NCBI GenBank assembly: GCA_021029095.1
Contig: JAJOHG010000377.1
Coordinates: 1 to 24,571 of the forward strand
Origin: Phellopilus nigrolimitatus
Lineage: Eukaryota > Basidiomycota > Agaricomycetes > Hymenochaetales > Hymenochaetaceae
Length of the DNA: 24,571 nucleotides
Direction of reading: 5' to 3'
Every line of letters starts with the position of its first letter. Position 1 is the stretch's first letter. The notes under the pieces were generated by a model, which was not told the origin of the DNA, made no database searches, and saw only the letters and a list, made by a program, of their open reading frames with translations. The position numbers were made by a program, and so were the translations under genes. Below are positions 1 through 10,644 of this stretch, piece by piece.

Positions 1-778
1 TTTTCGAGGGACGGAAGTGTTAAATACGAAGTACGGCACATCAGGAAGCTTTGCGGTGCAGGAGGGTACTGCCGTAGCCGGCCCAATTGGTTATTGACGG
101 GAAGCGAGAGAGATCGTAAAGTACGACGGCACGTACGTCCTACAGCCCGAAGCGCCTCGTAAATACGATCGCCGCGGCCGCTTCCGGTACAAAAACAGGC
201 CAAGCGTTGAAGATGGCCTTGTGTGGATATGAATCTGTGAATATCGGCGGTATTCCAGCCGTCCGGCGTGGTCGGCCAGTCCCGTCTCCAGACTACAAGT
301 TCGCGCCGAATATCATCCATCTCATGTCTCGCGACCATAGCCACAAGCTCTGCCATGAGGAAAGGCATTCTGAGTTGCGGAATTTCAAAACGGAACGACC
401 TAGCGACGGGAGTGTGAGTTTATACATACATGTACATATTCGTGGAGATGTATGTACCATATAGTTGGGAAGTACAGACAGTACAAAATAATCTCGATAG
501 CTAACATGCGGGCTGCTTCGATTCTATCTTTCATTTCGTCTATGAAGTTTGGATGATAAGACATACCAGCGAAGATGCCTGACCGCTTGGCGAGCACGGG
601 ACTCATGAACACTAAAGTGAACTGTCCCCTGATAATTCTCTATGTAGACATTTGAAACGGCAGATTTACGTCCGAAAGTCAGAAATTCAGATACGCTTGT
701 GAGATGGCACATATACATCGTATCAAGATGAATGAGTAGAAGCAGACGCGTGAGCGCCGAAAAGAAATTTGTGGTCAT
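1..778 (-). CDS. Hypothetical protein, 3'-partial at left window edge
   Basis: I do not recognise the family. Three exons join in consistent phase on the minus strand: 778-670 (starts at ATG, ends phase 1 at donor GTAAAT), 611-506 (acceptor TTTAG, ends phase 2 at donor GTTAGC) and 399 down to 1 (acceptor GCTAG). The last exon is open for about 132 codons to the window edge, so the stop lies outside and a stop-to-stop ORF caller would miss it. The product begins MTTNFFSALTRLLLLIHLDT and later contains MPFLMAELVAMVARHEMDD, an amphipathic, helix-like stretch. No transmembrane segment or known motif is evident. The start is tentative: an in-frame TAA lies three codons upstream of the ATG, but a CTAAG acceptor there could instead begin an internal exon. 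Coding is supported by two introns in matching phase and by the long open frame; function is unknown. Confidence 0.55.
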
Positions 779-1318
779 TTGAGCTTAGTGTCCGTAGCGA
801 ATAATTCCGGGCACGGCTAGCACAGGCCATTAGCAGGAACTGAGGTGAGCCTATGAGGAGGCTAGAGACATGCGGACTGTCGTGGTTGCTCGCGACATAG
901 ATGGCAGATGCGATGGCTTTGCGTGACTGTTACTCTCGGCAGCCATTCGGCACTCCGGCATTGAGTCGGCATGCTCTAAAAAACCCAAATCAGGAGATAG
1001 ACACGACTTTTATTTCAGGATCTTCGCTTTTTTCTGTGGCGAACAAAGCTTGACTCAATCCGCGGTCTATCTCTTCATCGTATGCATGGTCCTGCGAGCG
1101 CTGTTCGAGCTCTTTCGTCGTTATGTGAGTTCTTTCCGTGCATCGTCGGACTAATTACTGACGGTTACCGTGTGTCCCGCTTGGTTTCCGTCCATCTACT
1201 CAATCCGATCCTTCACGGCCTCGCTTGTCTTTTTTGTTTCTCTGGCGATAATCTTTATTCCTTTTCCTAATAACCTTTAGCACGATAACCCCGCAGGGAC
1301 CGCGGCAGCTCTCTCCAG
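779..1318. other. Divergent intergenic region, no gene seen
   Basis: This region lies between the start of the minus-strand hypothetical gene and the TATA box of the carbonic anhydrase. I see no ORF with convincing coding character. It probably holds the promoters of both genes, and it could hide an upstream exon of the left-hand gene. Confidence 0.5.
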
Positions 1319-1319
1319 C

Positions 1320-1327
1320 TATAAAAG
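1320..1327 (+). promoter_or_regulatory. TATA box of the carbonic anhydrase gene
   Basis: The sequence TATAAAAG lies 172 bases upstream of the ATG at 1499. A pyrimidine-rich leader with many CTCC/TTCC runs separates it from the start codon, as is common for well-expressed fungal genes. Confidence 0.7.
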
Positions 1328-1498
1328 CAGCTCATTGCAGGCTACTTTCAAACACATCACCCCCAGTTACATTTCGCGCTCCCAACGCAGTGAGCGCCAC
1401 CAAAGACACAGTACTTCTACCTCTTCTACTCTCCTCTTCTTCCTCCTTTCCCGCCGGGATCCTTTCCTCCACCCAACCCCCCGCAGAAGCACTCGATA

Positions 1499-2877
1499 AT
1501 GACCGCTATCTCCCTCCCAGAGCTGAACCGTCTACTCTACTCCAACGCCCAATGGGCGGCCGATGTCGACAAGTACGAGCCCAGCTTCTTCAAAGAGAGT
1601 GCGAAGGGCCAGGCGCCGAAGGTGCGTTCAACTTGAAGCTCAGTTCCTCCAATTCCATTTGTTTCTCTACGTGTCGTTGGGACTTCTCGGAGTCTTTTAA
1701 TACGGCCGCCGACGATGATCTATCTTTTGCTCCAGCCTGGAGGCAGAGCACGAGGATAAGAAGGTATCACGCGACGCTAAAAATATACCTTTTTAAAGCT
1801 ACTCTATTTTTAGACTACTGTCTACTCGTTGCTAATTGATATTTTTTTTTGATTCCGGTCCATGTGCAGGTGCTCTGGATAGGCTGCGCAGATTCTCGTG
1901 TTCCGGAAAGCGTTATTATGGCCTGCAAACCAGGGGACATTTTCGTGCACAGAAATATCGCTAAGTGAGCTCGCTCACTTCTAAAAATTTAAAGGAACTC
2001 AGGCCATTTTTCTGACTGTTCTTCTGCAGTCAATTCCATCTCAGTGACGACTCTGCTCAGGCTGTTCTTTTGTATGCAGTCGAGCACGTAGGTGTCGAAC
2101 ATAGTATGTACTACGGCAGCGATTAATGAGTCGATTTGATGCTCATTTTCTGTCGTCTTAAAGTTGTTGTCGTGGGACACACACAATGCGGCGGAATTGC
2201 AGGCGCATACAATGCAGCTTGCGCTCATGCGGCGCACGGATCCAAGGAAGGTGAGTTAGAGATGCCGTCTTCTCCCCCCTCTTCGCTGTAGGGTCTTTCT
2301 TTAAAAGAAAGAGCTTCGTATTTTATTTTCTCCTTATTTTCTTTCGTTCTTCGTTTTCTTTTTTCTTTTCTTTTTTCTTTCTCGGGAGTCCATGTGCAAC
2401 GCAAACTAACTCGGTCTATCCTACATCTTTTCCCGTTCTCCATGAACATCAAACCCACGATCTTTCCGGATATGCGAACGCGCACCGCGACGGCATACGC
2501 TGTACCCGACCTTCATAAATACATTAAACCAAGCTGGCGCGACGCCCCTCGGGCGCTGGCTCGCACCGCTCATCGATCTGGCGTCGCAGCCTGAGTTCGC
2601 AGCTGCCAAGGACCCGGAGACGCGCGATGCGACGCTCACGGCGCTCAGCGAGGCGAACGTCCGTGCGCAGGTTGAGAACATCATCGGCACCGGTGTGATC
2701 AAGGGCGCTTGGGCAGCCGCGAACGCGGGCGAGGCGGGCCGGAAAAAGGTGTATGTCCACGGGTGGATTTACGCACTTCAGAACGGGCGCTTGCGTGATC
2801 TTGGTGTAAGCAGCGGTCCTGATGGACCCGTTGGCGCGAAGTTCGTTGGCGGGCTCGGAACTAACGGGACTGCATGA
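1499..2877 (+). CDS. Beta-class carbonic anhydrase (complete, 5 exons, 240 aa)
   Basis: Beta-carbonic anhydrase: zinc-dependent, reversible hydration of CO2 to bicarbonate (EC 4.2.1.1), supplying bicarbonate for carboxylations and CO2 sensing. No targeting peptide is evident, so it is probably cytosolic. Exons: 1499-1621, 1870-1964, 2030-2103, 2164-2250 and 2534-2877 (723 nt with stop). The family signature is complete: CADSRV supplies zinc ligand Cys47 and the Asp49/Arg51 dyad, and GHTQCGG supplies His103 and Cys106. The C-terminal half carries the usual [13 protein letters not shown] strand and helix. Length is normal for fungal members. Exon 3 is extended to a GTATGT donor because this restores the expected [14 protein letters not shown] register. 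Intron 4 is long (283 nt) and very pyrimidine-rich; a missed micro-exon there cannot be excluded. It has no obvious link to the P450 array downstream. Confidence 0.95.
2318..2385 (+). repeat. Pyrimidine (T-rich, C-interspersed) low-complexity tract
   Basis: Intron 4 of the carbonic anhydrase gene contains about 65 bases made almost only of T and C, in TTTTC/TTCTTT units. Its ordinary role would be an extended polypyrimidine tract, but it lies well upstream of the acceptor at 2533. Confidence 0.7.
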
Positions 2878-3189
2878 ACTTTGACTGCATGAACTTTGGC
2901 ATTGCTCTTGCTTTTTTCGTTTCTTGATAATTTTGAATTTTACATGAATGTACACATATATTACTTTCGGTTTTAGACGAAAGATACGATAAATTCTTTG
3001 CTCGTACTTATGATTTTACCCGATGTTGCTATTCAAAGCAAAGAAGCTACTGCAACTGTGGCTCTAATCTAGATCGATCTGAGTATAGTGTGTTCGAGGT
3101 TGGCGCATTAGAGCCACAATGTCCATATACAAGGCGGCGCGCGTACCCTCTGATACTCTCCGATCAATGCAATTACAAATGCAATTCGT
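2878..3189. other. Carbonic anhydrase 3' flank with a 12-bp inverted repeat
   Basis: AT-rich 3' flank. It contains a perfect 12-base inverted repeat (TGTGGCTCTAAT at 3057-3068 and its complement at 3107-3118) with a 38-base loop. I see no gene in it. Confidence 0.5.
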
Positions 3190-3480
3190 TTGCATATCGT
3201 GGATTCGTGTACTAAGTACAAGTCTTTGGCGCATACTTACGAGTCTAAGTTACAAAGCACCATCGAAGCCCGTATCTCGCTAGCGCAGGTGGGTTTATGT
3301 AATGGCTGCCAGATGTTTCAGTACAATGATAATAATGATTGTGATTTATGTGCAAGCGAACTCCATATGCGCTAAGGCGCTCTAAGACTGCAGACGACAA
3401 GTGCCTGATCTGTGAACTATCGTAAGAAACCCAAGCTGTGCGAGAAGTGTTGGTTTTACCTTTTGTACGGCAAGAAATGA
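3190..3480 (+). pseudogene. Relic of a small CxxC-rich (zinc-ribbon-like) protein
   Basis: Four CxxC pairs follow each other at even spacing but in two alternating frames: CNGC and CDLC (frame of 3190, stop at 3373), CLIC (frame of 3393, stop at 3423) and CEKC followed by WFYLLYGKK (frame of 3421, stop at 3478). Joining them needs two frame changes, near 3370 and near 3420. Paired CxxC knuckles are typical of structural zinc binding. I do not recognise the family. An intron between the pieces was considered, but the segments are too short and lack consensus donors, so frameshift decay is more likely. No start codon is secure. Confidence 0.4.
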
Positions 3481-5050
3481 TGATGACCTGAAGTTATGTG
3501 AGGATAATATGCAGAACATCGGTTTGAGGGGCGCTGTTTCAGTATGTAATGAGCAGTAAATGCATCCAGATTCGACTGCGGTAACATAGACAAGAGAAAT
3601 GCCATAGTGGGGGAAGGGGACAACGTATCAGCGGGCATCAAAAATAGTTGTTGACCGAGATTCGGGGTTGACCGTCTGGTTTACGATAAGAGATGGATCG
3701 CGCCGTTTCTCCCTGAGCTTGCGCTACCGCATTCTGGATTTCGAACAAATATGCCCTGCTCAAGCCATTGACTGTGTTTGAGGCGAACCACGGGATTTGG
3801 TGTGCTGATACTTCTCTTGACATCTGGTATGGTGGCACCACCGTCTCAACGCCAGACTCTAGCTAGAATCAACGTTCCGGGAGAGATACGCAGCGCGACA
3901 GCCTGTGGAGTTGATCCTTACAGGATCGCTCCTTCAAGTTCTAAGCAATGTCACAACCAACATCCCAGTTCCTCCTCAATTTGTTTTTTTCTGCGTTCCG
4001 TTAGCCTCCCGAGTTAGACTGATCAGGAGAAGAACCGACCATCGAGTTCATGACCGTACATAAGCAGATTTGCACGGTTTCAAAGTGGTGACGAGGTCAT
4101 TTTAGGCGCTGTTTTAGAACTTGAAAAAGCCTAAGCAGCGACGGGCGTCCGAGGAGATATCGAATCACCGACTGTTTGCCAGACGCTGGTTTGTTCGGGC
4201 GGGCTGCGATGGCAGTTTGGCAGTCTGTTCAAACAACCACGGTGATATGTAGCACAATAGAGCGAGTGTCCTTCTCGGACATGGTGCAATAAAGGCGCGG
4301 AGTAGAGCAAGTGCAAGCGCGACCGCTGCCGCAGCGACAGCGAAGTCAGAATTAGGATAGGCTCAAGGGATCGACGGCAGACAATCGGTGGCTGTATTGA
4401 CGCTATCACTCGGCAACCGGACTGAGCCGGACCGATAGATAGCGCCAAGGCAGCTGTCCGAGTCCGTGTCGACGTCTCCTCATGTCTCTCAAGGTCAATT
4501 TTGGTCAACTTTCCGACTCCCGAGCCCCAGACATGCGACGTTTTCTCTTCCATCCGAGATTACCAAGTCCGCCAGGTTCGGGCACTTAGTCGGGAAATCT
4601 TGCTGGGAGAGATCAAGGAACACGATTCGGCAATAATTTACTCTATTGGTTTCAAACATGCCTATCTCAGCGTTCTCCCGGAAGAGCAGGCCTTGATCTT
4701 CCCAGACGTACAAAAGGTCTCTTGCCCCTGTTTCTTGAGTAGTTCTTTTCGAAGAAAATAGAAGTGACCAGTGAGGCTTTAGAGTTTTATCATAAAAACA
4801 ATGCTGCACGATCGTAGTACATCGTCAGACACGCGACTTTGACAGATAACAAGCACCAACCAAATTCGGACGGCCGATATTCGATAATGAATTCGACGGC
4901 ATTCAGCGACCAGTTCGACACACGTTCTTTATGATCGAAGTTGGCGTCCTTAGCGCTCTTCCCGGTTAAGGATCAAGGACACCACTAACTAGGGCTAGTA
5001 CAAAATTACGAACAACGCGCTTCGTCCGTTGCACCGCTTCATCTAAAGCA
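3481..5050. other. Gene-poor stretch before CYP-1
   Basis: About 1.6 kb in which no gene can be supported. Short open frames exist at 3638-3841 and 4131-4553 (minus) and at 4501-4761 (plus). The last gives a protein-like helical peptide around EQALIFPDVQK, but none has recognisable motifs or intron support. The right end must hold the CYP-1 promoter. Confidence 0.4.
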
Positions 5051-5059
5051 TTTATAAAC
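5051..5059 (+). promoter_or_regulatory. TATA box of CYP-1
   Basis: TTTATAAAC lies about 80 bases upstream of the CYP-1 start codon at 5138, a normal spacing for a fungal TATA box plus a short leader. Confidence 0.6.
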
Positions 5060-5137
5060 TACTGTACGCAAGCATCTTGTAAGTCCTTAAGACATCTTTT
5101 CCCTTGCCCTATCCCTCCCTCATCACTCCTGTCGACC

Positions 5138-7379
5138 ATGTTCGATTCTGCTGTAACAGTATCTCTCGTGGTCCTCGCCACCACCTTCTTCGTGAAGCAA
5201 GTCCTGCTCGCTCCCAAGGCAGTCAAACTCCCGCCGAGCCCGCCCTCCGATCCGATTATTGGCAATGCAAGGTCCATGCCCCTTGAATTTGCCTACAAGA
5301 CATTTGGAGAGTGGACTAAAACATATGGTGAGCCAGAGCGCGTTTGCGCCGTGAAGACTTGTAGCTAAATCCTTCGTTATCTCGTAAGGCGACGTTATCT
5401 ATGCCTCCGTCCTTGGCCGGCCCATGATTATCATCAATTCTGTAGCATCAGCACGCGACCTCATGGAGAAGAAGGGCGCCATCTACTCCAGCCGACCCAA
5501 GATGTGGATTCTCGGCGAACTGTAAGTACATGTCTCTTGTTGCAGGTAAACGCATGTCTAAAACGTCATTTGTCCGCAGTATGGGCTGGTCCAACACGCT
5601 GCCTTTCCTTCAGTACGGTGAACGCTTCCGCAAGCACAGGCGCATGATGCAGCAGCACTTCAACTCCCACGCTGTTGCGGCCTTCCGTCCGATTCAGAGC
5701 GGCCAGGTTAACGACTTCCTCCGCCGCGTCCTCGCTAAGCCCGAGAACTTCAGGAAGGATGTGCATAGGTAACTACCATAGTCACATTAAAAGGATTCGC
5801 TTCCCTAAATTGCTTTTTCGTCAGGCTCATCGCAAGCTCTATCCTCATGGCAACCTTCGGACATGAAGTCACGTCCGAGAACGATCCGTATATTGCTTTG
5901 GTAAACCGCACAACTAAAATGTCGACGGATGCCGGTAGCCCCGGAGGAACTATCATTGACTTCTTCCCTGCTTGTACGCTTCCCTGACTTCCTTCCTTTT
6001 TTTGCTATCTTCAGTGTGCTGACTCTTTGAACATTACAGTGCGCTTTCTCCCAGAATGGCTTCCGGGAATGGGTCTGAAGCGCCATGCGAGGCAGACGTC
6101 CGAGCTTGTCGCAGAGGTCATGGAGATGCCGCTTCGGGAGATCCAGGAAAAAAGAGTCAGTCTTGAACCGAACACTATTTTGAGTTTGTCGCTCATTACT
6201 TAAATCTATCTGCAGGCCGCAGGAGCGTCGCCCCCTTGCTACGTGTCGTATCTTCTCGACGAGTATGAGAGCAGCGGCAAGGTGGATAAGCAACACGAGG
6301 AAGACATCAGGTGCATCGGCGCTGTGATCTATTCCGGTAAGCTAACTATGAATAAATGATCGTCCGTCCGTTTGCTAATACGTTCTTCATGATAGCCGGC
6401 GTTGAAACCGTAAGTGACAGCTACGACTTCATTTCAGACATTCGACTGATGATCGAGATAGACGGAAGCAACTATTTCTGCGTTCTTCTTGATGATGACA
6501 CTATACCCGGACATCGTCAAGTGTGCTCAGGAAGAGATTGACCGTGTCGTCGGTTCAGATCGTCTCCCCACGATTGAGGACAGGCCGAATCTTCCGTACA
6601 TCGACTGTATCATGAAGGAGGTCTACCGGTTTAACCCCGCAGTCCCTATCGGTATGGATTCATTAGCGCCATTAAAAAATTATCTTTCGATTCTTACATA
6701 TGTAATTTTTACCATAGGTATTCCCCACGAGTCGATGAAAACGGACACATACCGCGGTTGGACTATCCCGAGCGGCTCGATGATCATACCTAACATCTGG
6801 TACGCATTCTTCGTTTCTTCCCTTTACACAACCACTGACGAAAGCTCAAATCTCAGGAATATGATGCGTGATGAGAACTACTACCCGGAGCCGGAAACGT
6901 TCAACCCCAACCGCTTTGTGACAAAGGTCAACGACAACGGCTCAGACTCGGGTGACGAGGCCGAGGGCAAGTCGGCGAACATCCGTGAGGACGACCCGAA
7001 CACCATCGTCTTCGGCTTTGGCAGACGGTCCGTGCTTTTTTTGTTCGACCTATCAATTAAGATTATGACGATCTGACATAAATGTCTAATAGGTTGTGCC
7101 CAGGACGCCACTTCGCCGATGTCACCGTGTGGCTGACTTACGCCTGCTTCCTCGCCACGTTCGACATCCGCCCGTATGTCAACCCTGTGATCGGAAAGGA
7201 GGAGCTCCCGGAGGCGAGCTTCGCTGGCGGAACGTCGAGGTGCGTGTTTCACACAAGAAGTCATCCCGGCCTGGACAGTGTGCTGATAACGACACACTTG
7301 TAGTAACCCGAACCCTTTCAAGTGCTCCATCACCCCGCGGAGCGAGAAACACGTCCGACTGGTGCAGCAGGATGTATAG
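5138..7379 (+). CDS. Cytochrome P450 CYP-1 (complete, 12 exons, 525 aa)
   Basis: Microsomal haem-thiolate monooxygenase, class-E group-I type, of the large basidiomycete clan often annotated as O-methylsterigmatocystin oxidoreductase-like. The CYP family number and substrate cannot be read here. Exons: 5138-5327, 5389-5521, 5580-5768, 5825-5973, 6040-6155, 6216-6336, 6396-6409, 6462-6651, 6718-6799, 6857-7027, 7093-7239, 7304-7379 (1578 nt). It has an N-terminal hydrophobic anchor (residues ~4-24), a proline-rich hinge (LPPSPPSDPIIG), an I-helix AGVET (300-304), the ExxR motif EVYR (357-360), a PxRF-like NPNRF, and the haem loop FGFGRRLCPGR with ligand Cys454. All exons are open with GT-AG borders. 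It is tail-to-tail with CYP-A and lacks the intron that splits ExxR in the array copies. Its last two exons seed the duplication found at 13795. Confidence 0.95.
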
Positions 7380-8250
7380 AGGATCAGTTATCGAGGCGTA
7401 GATCGCTGAAGGGAATCGATATACCCATCCTGCCGCCATACTACGTTCGGAACACCGTATCCATCGAGGGGCTTTCACCATTTTCGTCACACCACTTACA
7501 TCGCCAGGTTCCATTGGCAGGGAACCAATGGACCGACAGGCAGAAGAGGCAGGCTAGCGTCTCCACACTCGACGCCATGTGCATATTGCTGCATATTTTT
7601 GTATCTTCACTCTCGGAATTTAAAGGCTGTACTCTACACGGACTCAGTAGTACTATAAATTAATCACTCTTTACTGCTCTCGCTGTCTCATCGCACATAC
7701 CTTTTTTTCTCTTACAAAAGATAAAATGTGTGGATTATTTGTATGTTGAAGCTCGCATAGAGTTGCTAAGTTCGGGCTTGAGGCCATGAACTTCAAAACA
7801 TTCTTTATTTACGGCCGTCGTTATTCATGAAAACCACAGTAAAGCCCCTAAGTTCTAAATCGCTCTTCCACCAACTCGATTTGAAAGTCCGAGCACGTCA
7901 AACAGGACAATGAAGACCCTTGCTCGTCGAAATTTGACATGATTGGGTAATAGTAGCAGCACCTTGGAGCCTGGAGGCTCTTACACAATACGGATCTCAT
8001 CGATTCACCGTATGACGACAAAGACAGGTACGATGATAGAAATGCTGTACTTCATCTTCAAATGCATATCATCAAAGAAACGGACTTGGACTATCGTGAA
8101 CAAATTGGATTGTAAAAAGATTCAATTTGGCATAGGAAAAAGAGGCATAGGAAAAGCAAGAACACAGGTTTATCGTACACAGGTTCATCGTCTGCTCCTG
8201 CCACCGCCAGCAAAAACATCCTTCATCGTATTTAATTTGTATTGCAATTC
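7380..8250. repeat. 3' spacer between CYP-1 and CYP-A, duplicated elsewhere
   Basis: Non-coding DNA between two convergent P450 genes. It matches 13952-14950 closely, base for base over long runs (for example around 7430-7500 and 14010-14080), and its right part matches 23735-24048. Relative to 14510-14655 this copy has a deletion of roughly 140 bases near 7948. Short open frames here (such as 8010-8260) are not kept in the other copies, so I treat the spacer as 3' UTR and terminator DNA. Confidence 0.8.
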
Positions 8251-10580
8251 TCAGTCTTGATTGATCAGTGATATGTGCTTCGCGCTGCGAGGGACAATCC
8301 TACACTTGAAGGGTTTCGGTTTACTAGAAACGCCGACTGCAAGCATTTGCATCCTCAGCCCCTTCTGAAAAGGGACAACTCACCTAGTGAACCCGAATGA
8401 GTATTCGGCAGGTGGCATAGTCTCTTTCCCGGTGTCAGGATCAATAGGAGGCAAGATATCGAACACCGCAAGGATGTTGGCTATCGCCAGCCAGATGCTA
8501 GCATCCGCGAAAAACCTTCCGGGGCAAATTCTGAGAGCGTCGTACAACGTTATGTAAGTAGAGAAACACGGCAGCGCGGGAACAGCGAGCAACTTGCCTG
8601 CGCCCAAACCCAAATGCCAAGGAGCTCGGGTCATCTGCTTCAGACCCGTTTAACGAGCGCGAGCTAAAATCAGCACCTCCATCGCGAATTTGAGCTTGAA
8701 CTTTCTTTAGATGTCTTTCCGGCGAAAACATCTCAGGACTCGGGAAGTAGCGTTCATCTTTCATCATTTGCCTGGAAAGTTACGGACCGCTAAATCCCCT
8801 GGTGTTCAACATTAGAGTCTAGAGCTCACCATATATTCGGAACAATCATCGAACCAGCTGGGATGACCTTGTCCCGGTAAACATCTTCTTTCACTGATTG
8901 ATGTGGCAGGGCTATCCAAAGGGTCAATGAAAATTATAAATATACTTCGAGTTATGACTTACAAAGAGGAACTATAGGATTGATTCTGTTGGCTAGACGT
9001 TCATCTTAAGTTTACAATATCTCGAACTGCGGAAACGCACCTAAAGACCTCCTTCAAAATACAATCAATGTATGGCAGGTTGGTCCGGTCCTCCATCGTA
9101 GGCAGACGTTCGTCTCCAACCACTCTGTCAATATCCAAATGCGCCTGCTTGACAGCGTTTGGGTTGCGAGCCATCATGAGGATAAACGACATGAGCGTAA
9201 CTTCAGTCTTTTTTTCGGGAAAAAAGCGTAAGGTGCGTTTATTTTATCGAATGTCAGCAAGCCATTCTTATCAGAAGAAATAAAATGCCCCTAACCGTAT
9301 CAACGCCAGCTAAAAGCGACGAAAACATGAATTTCCTCCTTTCAGATGTACAAAGAAGCGACCATACCCGCATACATGACTGCCCCGAGATGTTTAATAT
9401 TAAGCTCGTGGTCTTCGTCGATAACTTTCAAATTCTCGTAATCTTCAAGCAAATTGTTGACTAAAGACGTTTCGGCTGTTCCGGAAGCCTAGCAAATAGG
9501 TTAAAACACACCATGCTGTATACGCGAGGCTCGCTCTTACCCTTTCTTCCTTCACTTTGTTGAACGGGACTTCCGTCATCATGTCCGACAGCTTTCGCGT
9601 AATCAATGCTTCTCTTTTGAAGCCGGCTCCAGGAAACCAGGTCGGTATATAACGCACTACAAAGAAAGATTCGTTTCCGTACAAAACAGAAGCTCAGCGC
9701 GCTCACGGATGGGGAAGATATCCACAGGAGTCATGCCTGGTATTCCAGCGGCCGACCCTCGGGATGTTGAATCTATTGCAAGATTGACGAACTTATCGTC
9801 ACCAGATACGATATTGTGACCGTATGTCAATTTGACCAGGCCAGCTGAACTCATTCTCGAAAGGCGTGAGTTAACAGCCACAAATTGGAACATTTCAGCG
9901 ACTAACTGGTTTATATGATGCCGAAACTCCTCTGGGATGTTCAGAAGGTTCTTGAGCAAAATACTGACTTGTTCTGCTTGGAGAGGGCGAAAAGAAACCA
10001 CTGCATGTGAGTTAAGATATTGCTGTATGAACCGACGTTGAGTTCTGAATCGATCGCCATAAGGGACAAATGGCAACTGGTATCTCCAGTTGATCCTGCA
10101 ACGTAAGTTTCAACGAGATTGCTTATGGGGAACTTCTAATTGGACACACATATCTCCGTGGAGGATCGAAACCGGCCTGTCGGAGTAATTGGCACTTCTC
10201 TTATCCATGAGATCCCTAGCTGCCTCGACGGTGTTGAGAATGATGATAGGACGGCCGACAATGTTCGTGTAGATAACATCCCCTTGGTAATGATGTGAGG
10301 AGTTAAAAGTACATCGAATATAAAGATACGCACCAAATTTCTTTCCCCAGTCTGCAAACGTCAGCCATTGGAAGTCTGCAGGCATAATACGCAGGTGGCC
10401 AAGTATGTGGTCAACTGGCGGCCCAGGGAAGAAGTTAGCACGACGAGAAGTTTGAGACTTCTTGTTCAGAATCCAGGACAAAGTCAAGACACATATCGCC
10501 AATGCTAGCAGGGAAAAGCCAATATGGGAGGAGATCGCCAGCCTAACAGCAGGTATGGTGTTGAAGATATTCAAGGACAT
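8251..10580 (-). CDS. Cytochrome P450 CYP-A (complete, 13 exons, 544 aa)
   Basis: Membrane-anchored P450 monooxygenase, paralogue of CYP-1. Exons on the minus strand: 10580-10334, 10282-10150, 10095-9907, 9855-9707, 9656-9541, 9488-9368, 9309-9296, 9207-9041, 8985-8963, 8911-8830, 8771-8598, 8530-8384, 8323-8251 (1635 nt, no internal stop). It has a transmembrane anchor (SLLALAICVLTLSW, about residues 24-37), hinge FFPGPP, I-helix AGVDT (319-323, Asp in place of the Glu of CYP-1), EVFR (376-379), PER of the meander (SPERH), and FGFGRRICPGR with Cys474. The start at 10580 is preferred over an upstream ATG at 10649, which overlaps the TATA box. Odd points: a GC donor at 8597, a 14-nt micro-exon and a 23-nt micro-exon. 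A TfdA-like pseudogene diverges upstream. Confidence 0.93.
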
Positions 10581-10636
10581 ACTGTCTCGTGGAAGCTCTA
10601 CTGGGTTATCGAAACCTGCTCTTACAGTCCCGCGCC

Positions 10637-10644
10637 TTATAAAA
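10637..10644 (-). promoter_or_regulatory. TATA box of CYP-A
   Basis: TTTATAAG on the minus strand lies about 57-64 bases upstream of the CYP-A start codon at 10580. CYP-C has the same element at the matching place; CYP-B has lost it. Confidence 0.6.

Noticed and set aside
1390..1839. 149-codon plus-strand frame overlapping the carbonic anhydrase leader and exon 1
   Set aside because: It is out of frame with the beta-carbonic anhydrase exon at 1499-1621, has a non-ATG start and low-complexity S/P-rich content, and runs through intron 1.
3638..3841. 67-codon minus-strand frame
   Set aside because: It starts with GTG only, has a second equally plausible frame over the same bases, and no motif.
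4501..4761. 86-codon plus-strand frame with protein-like helical sequence
   Set aside because: No homologue recognised, no ATG with context, no intron support, and a competing minus-strand frame covers the same bases.
5805..6296. 163-codon minus-strand frame opposite CYP-1
   Set aside because: It lies antisense to CYP-1 exons 4-6 and their introns, which have clear P450 coding; no motif of its own.
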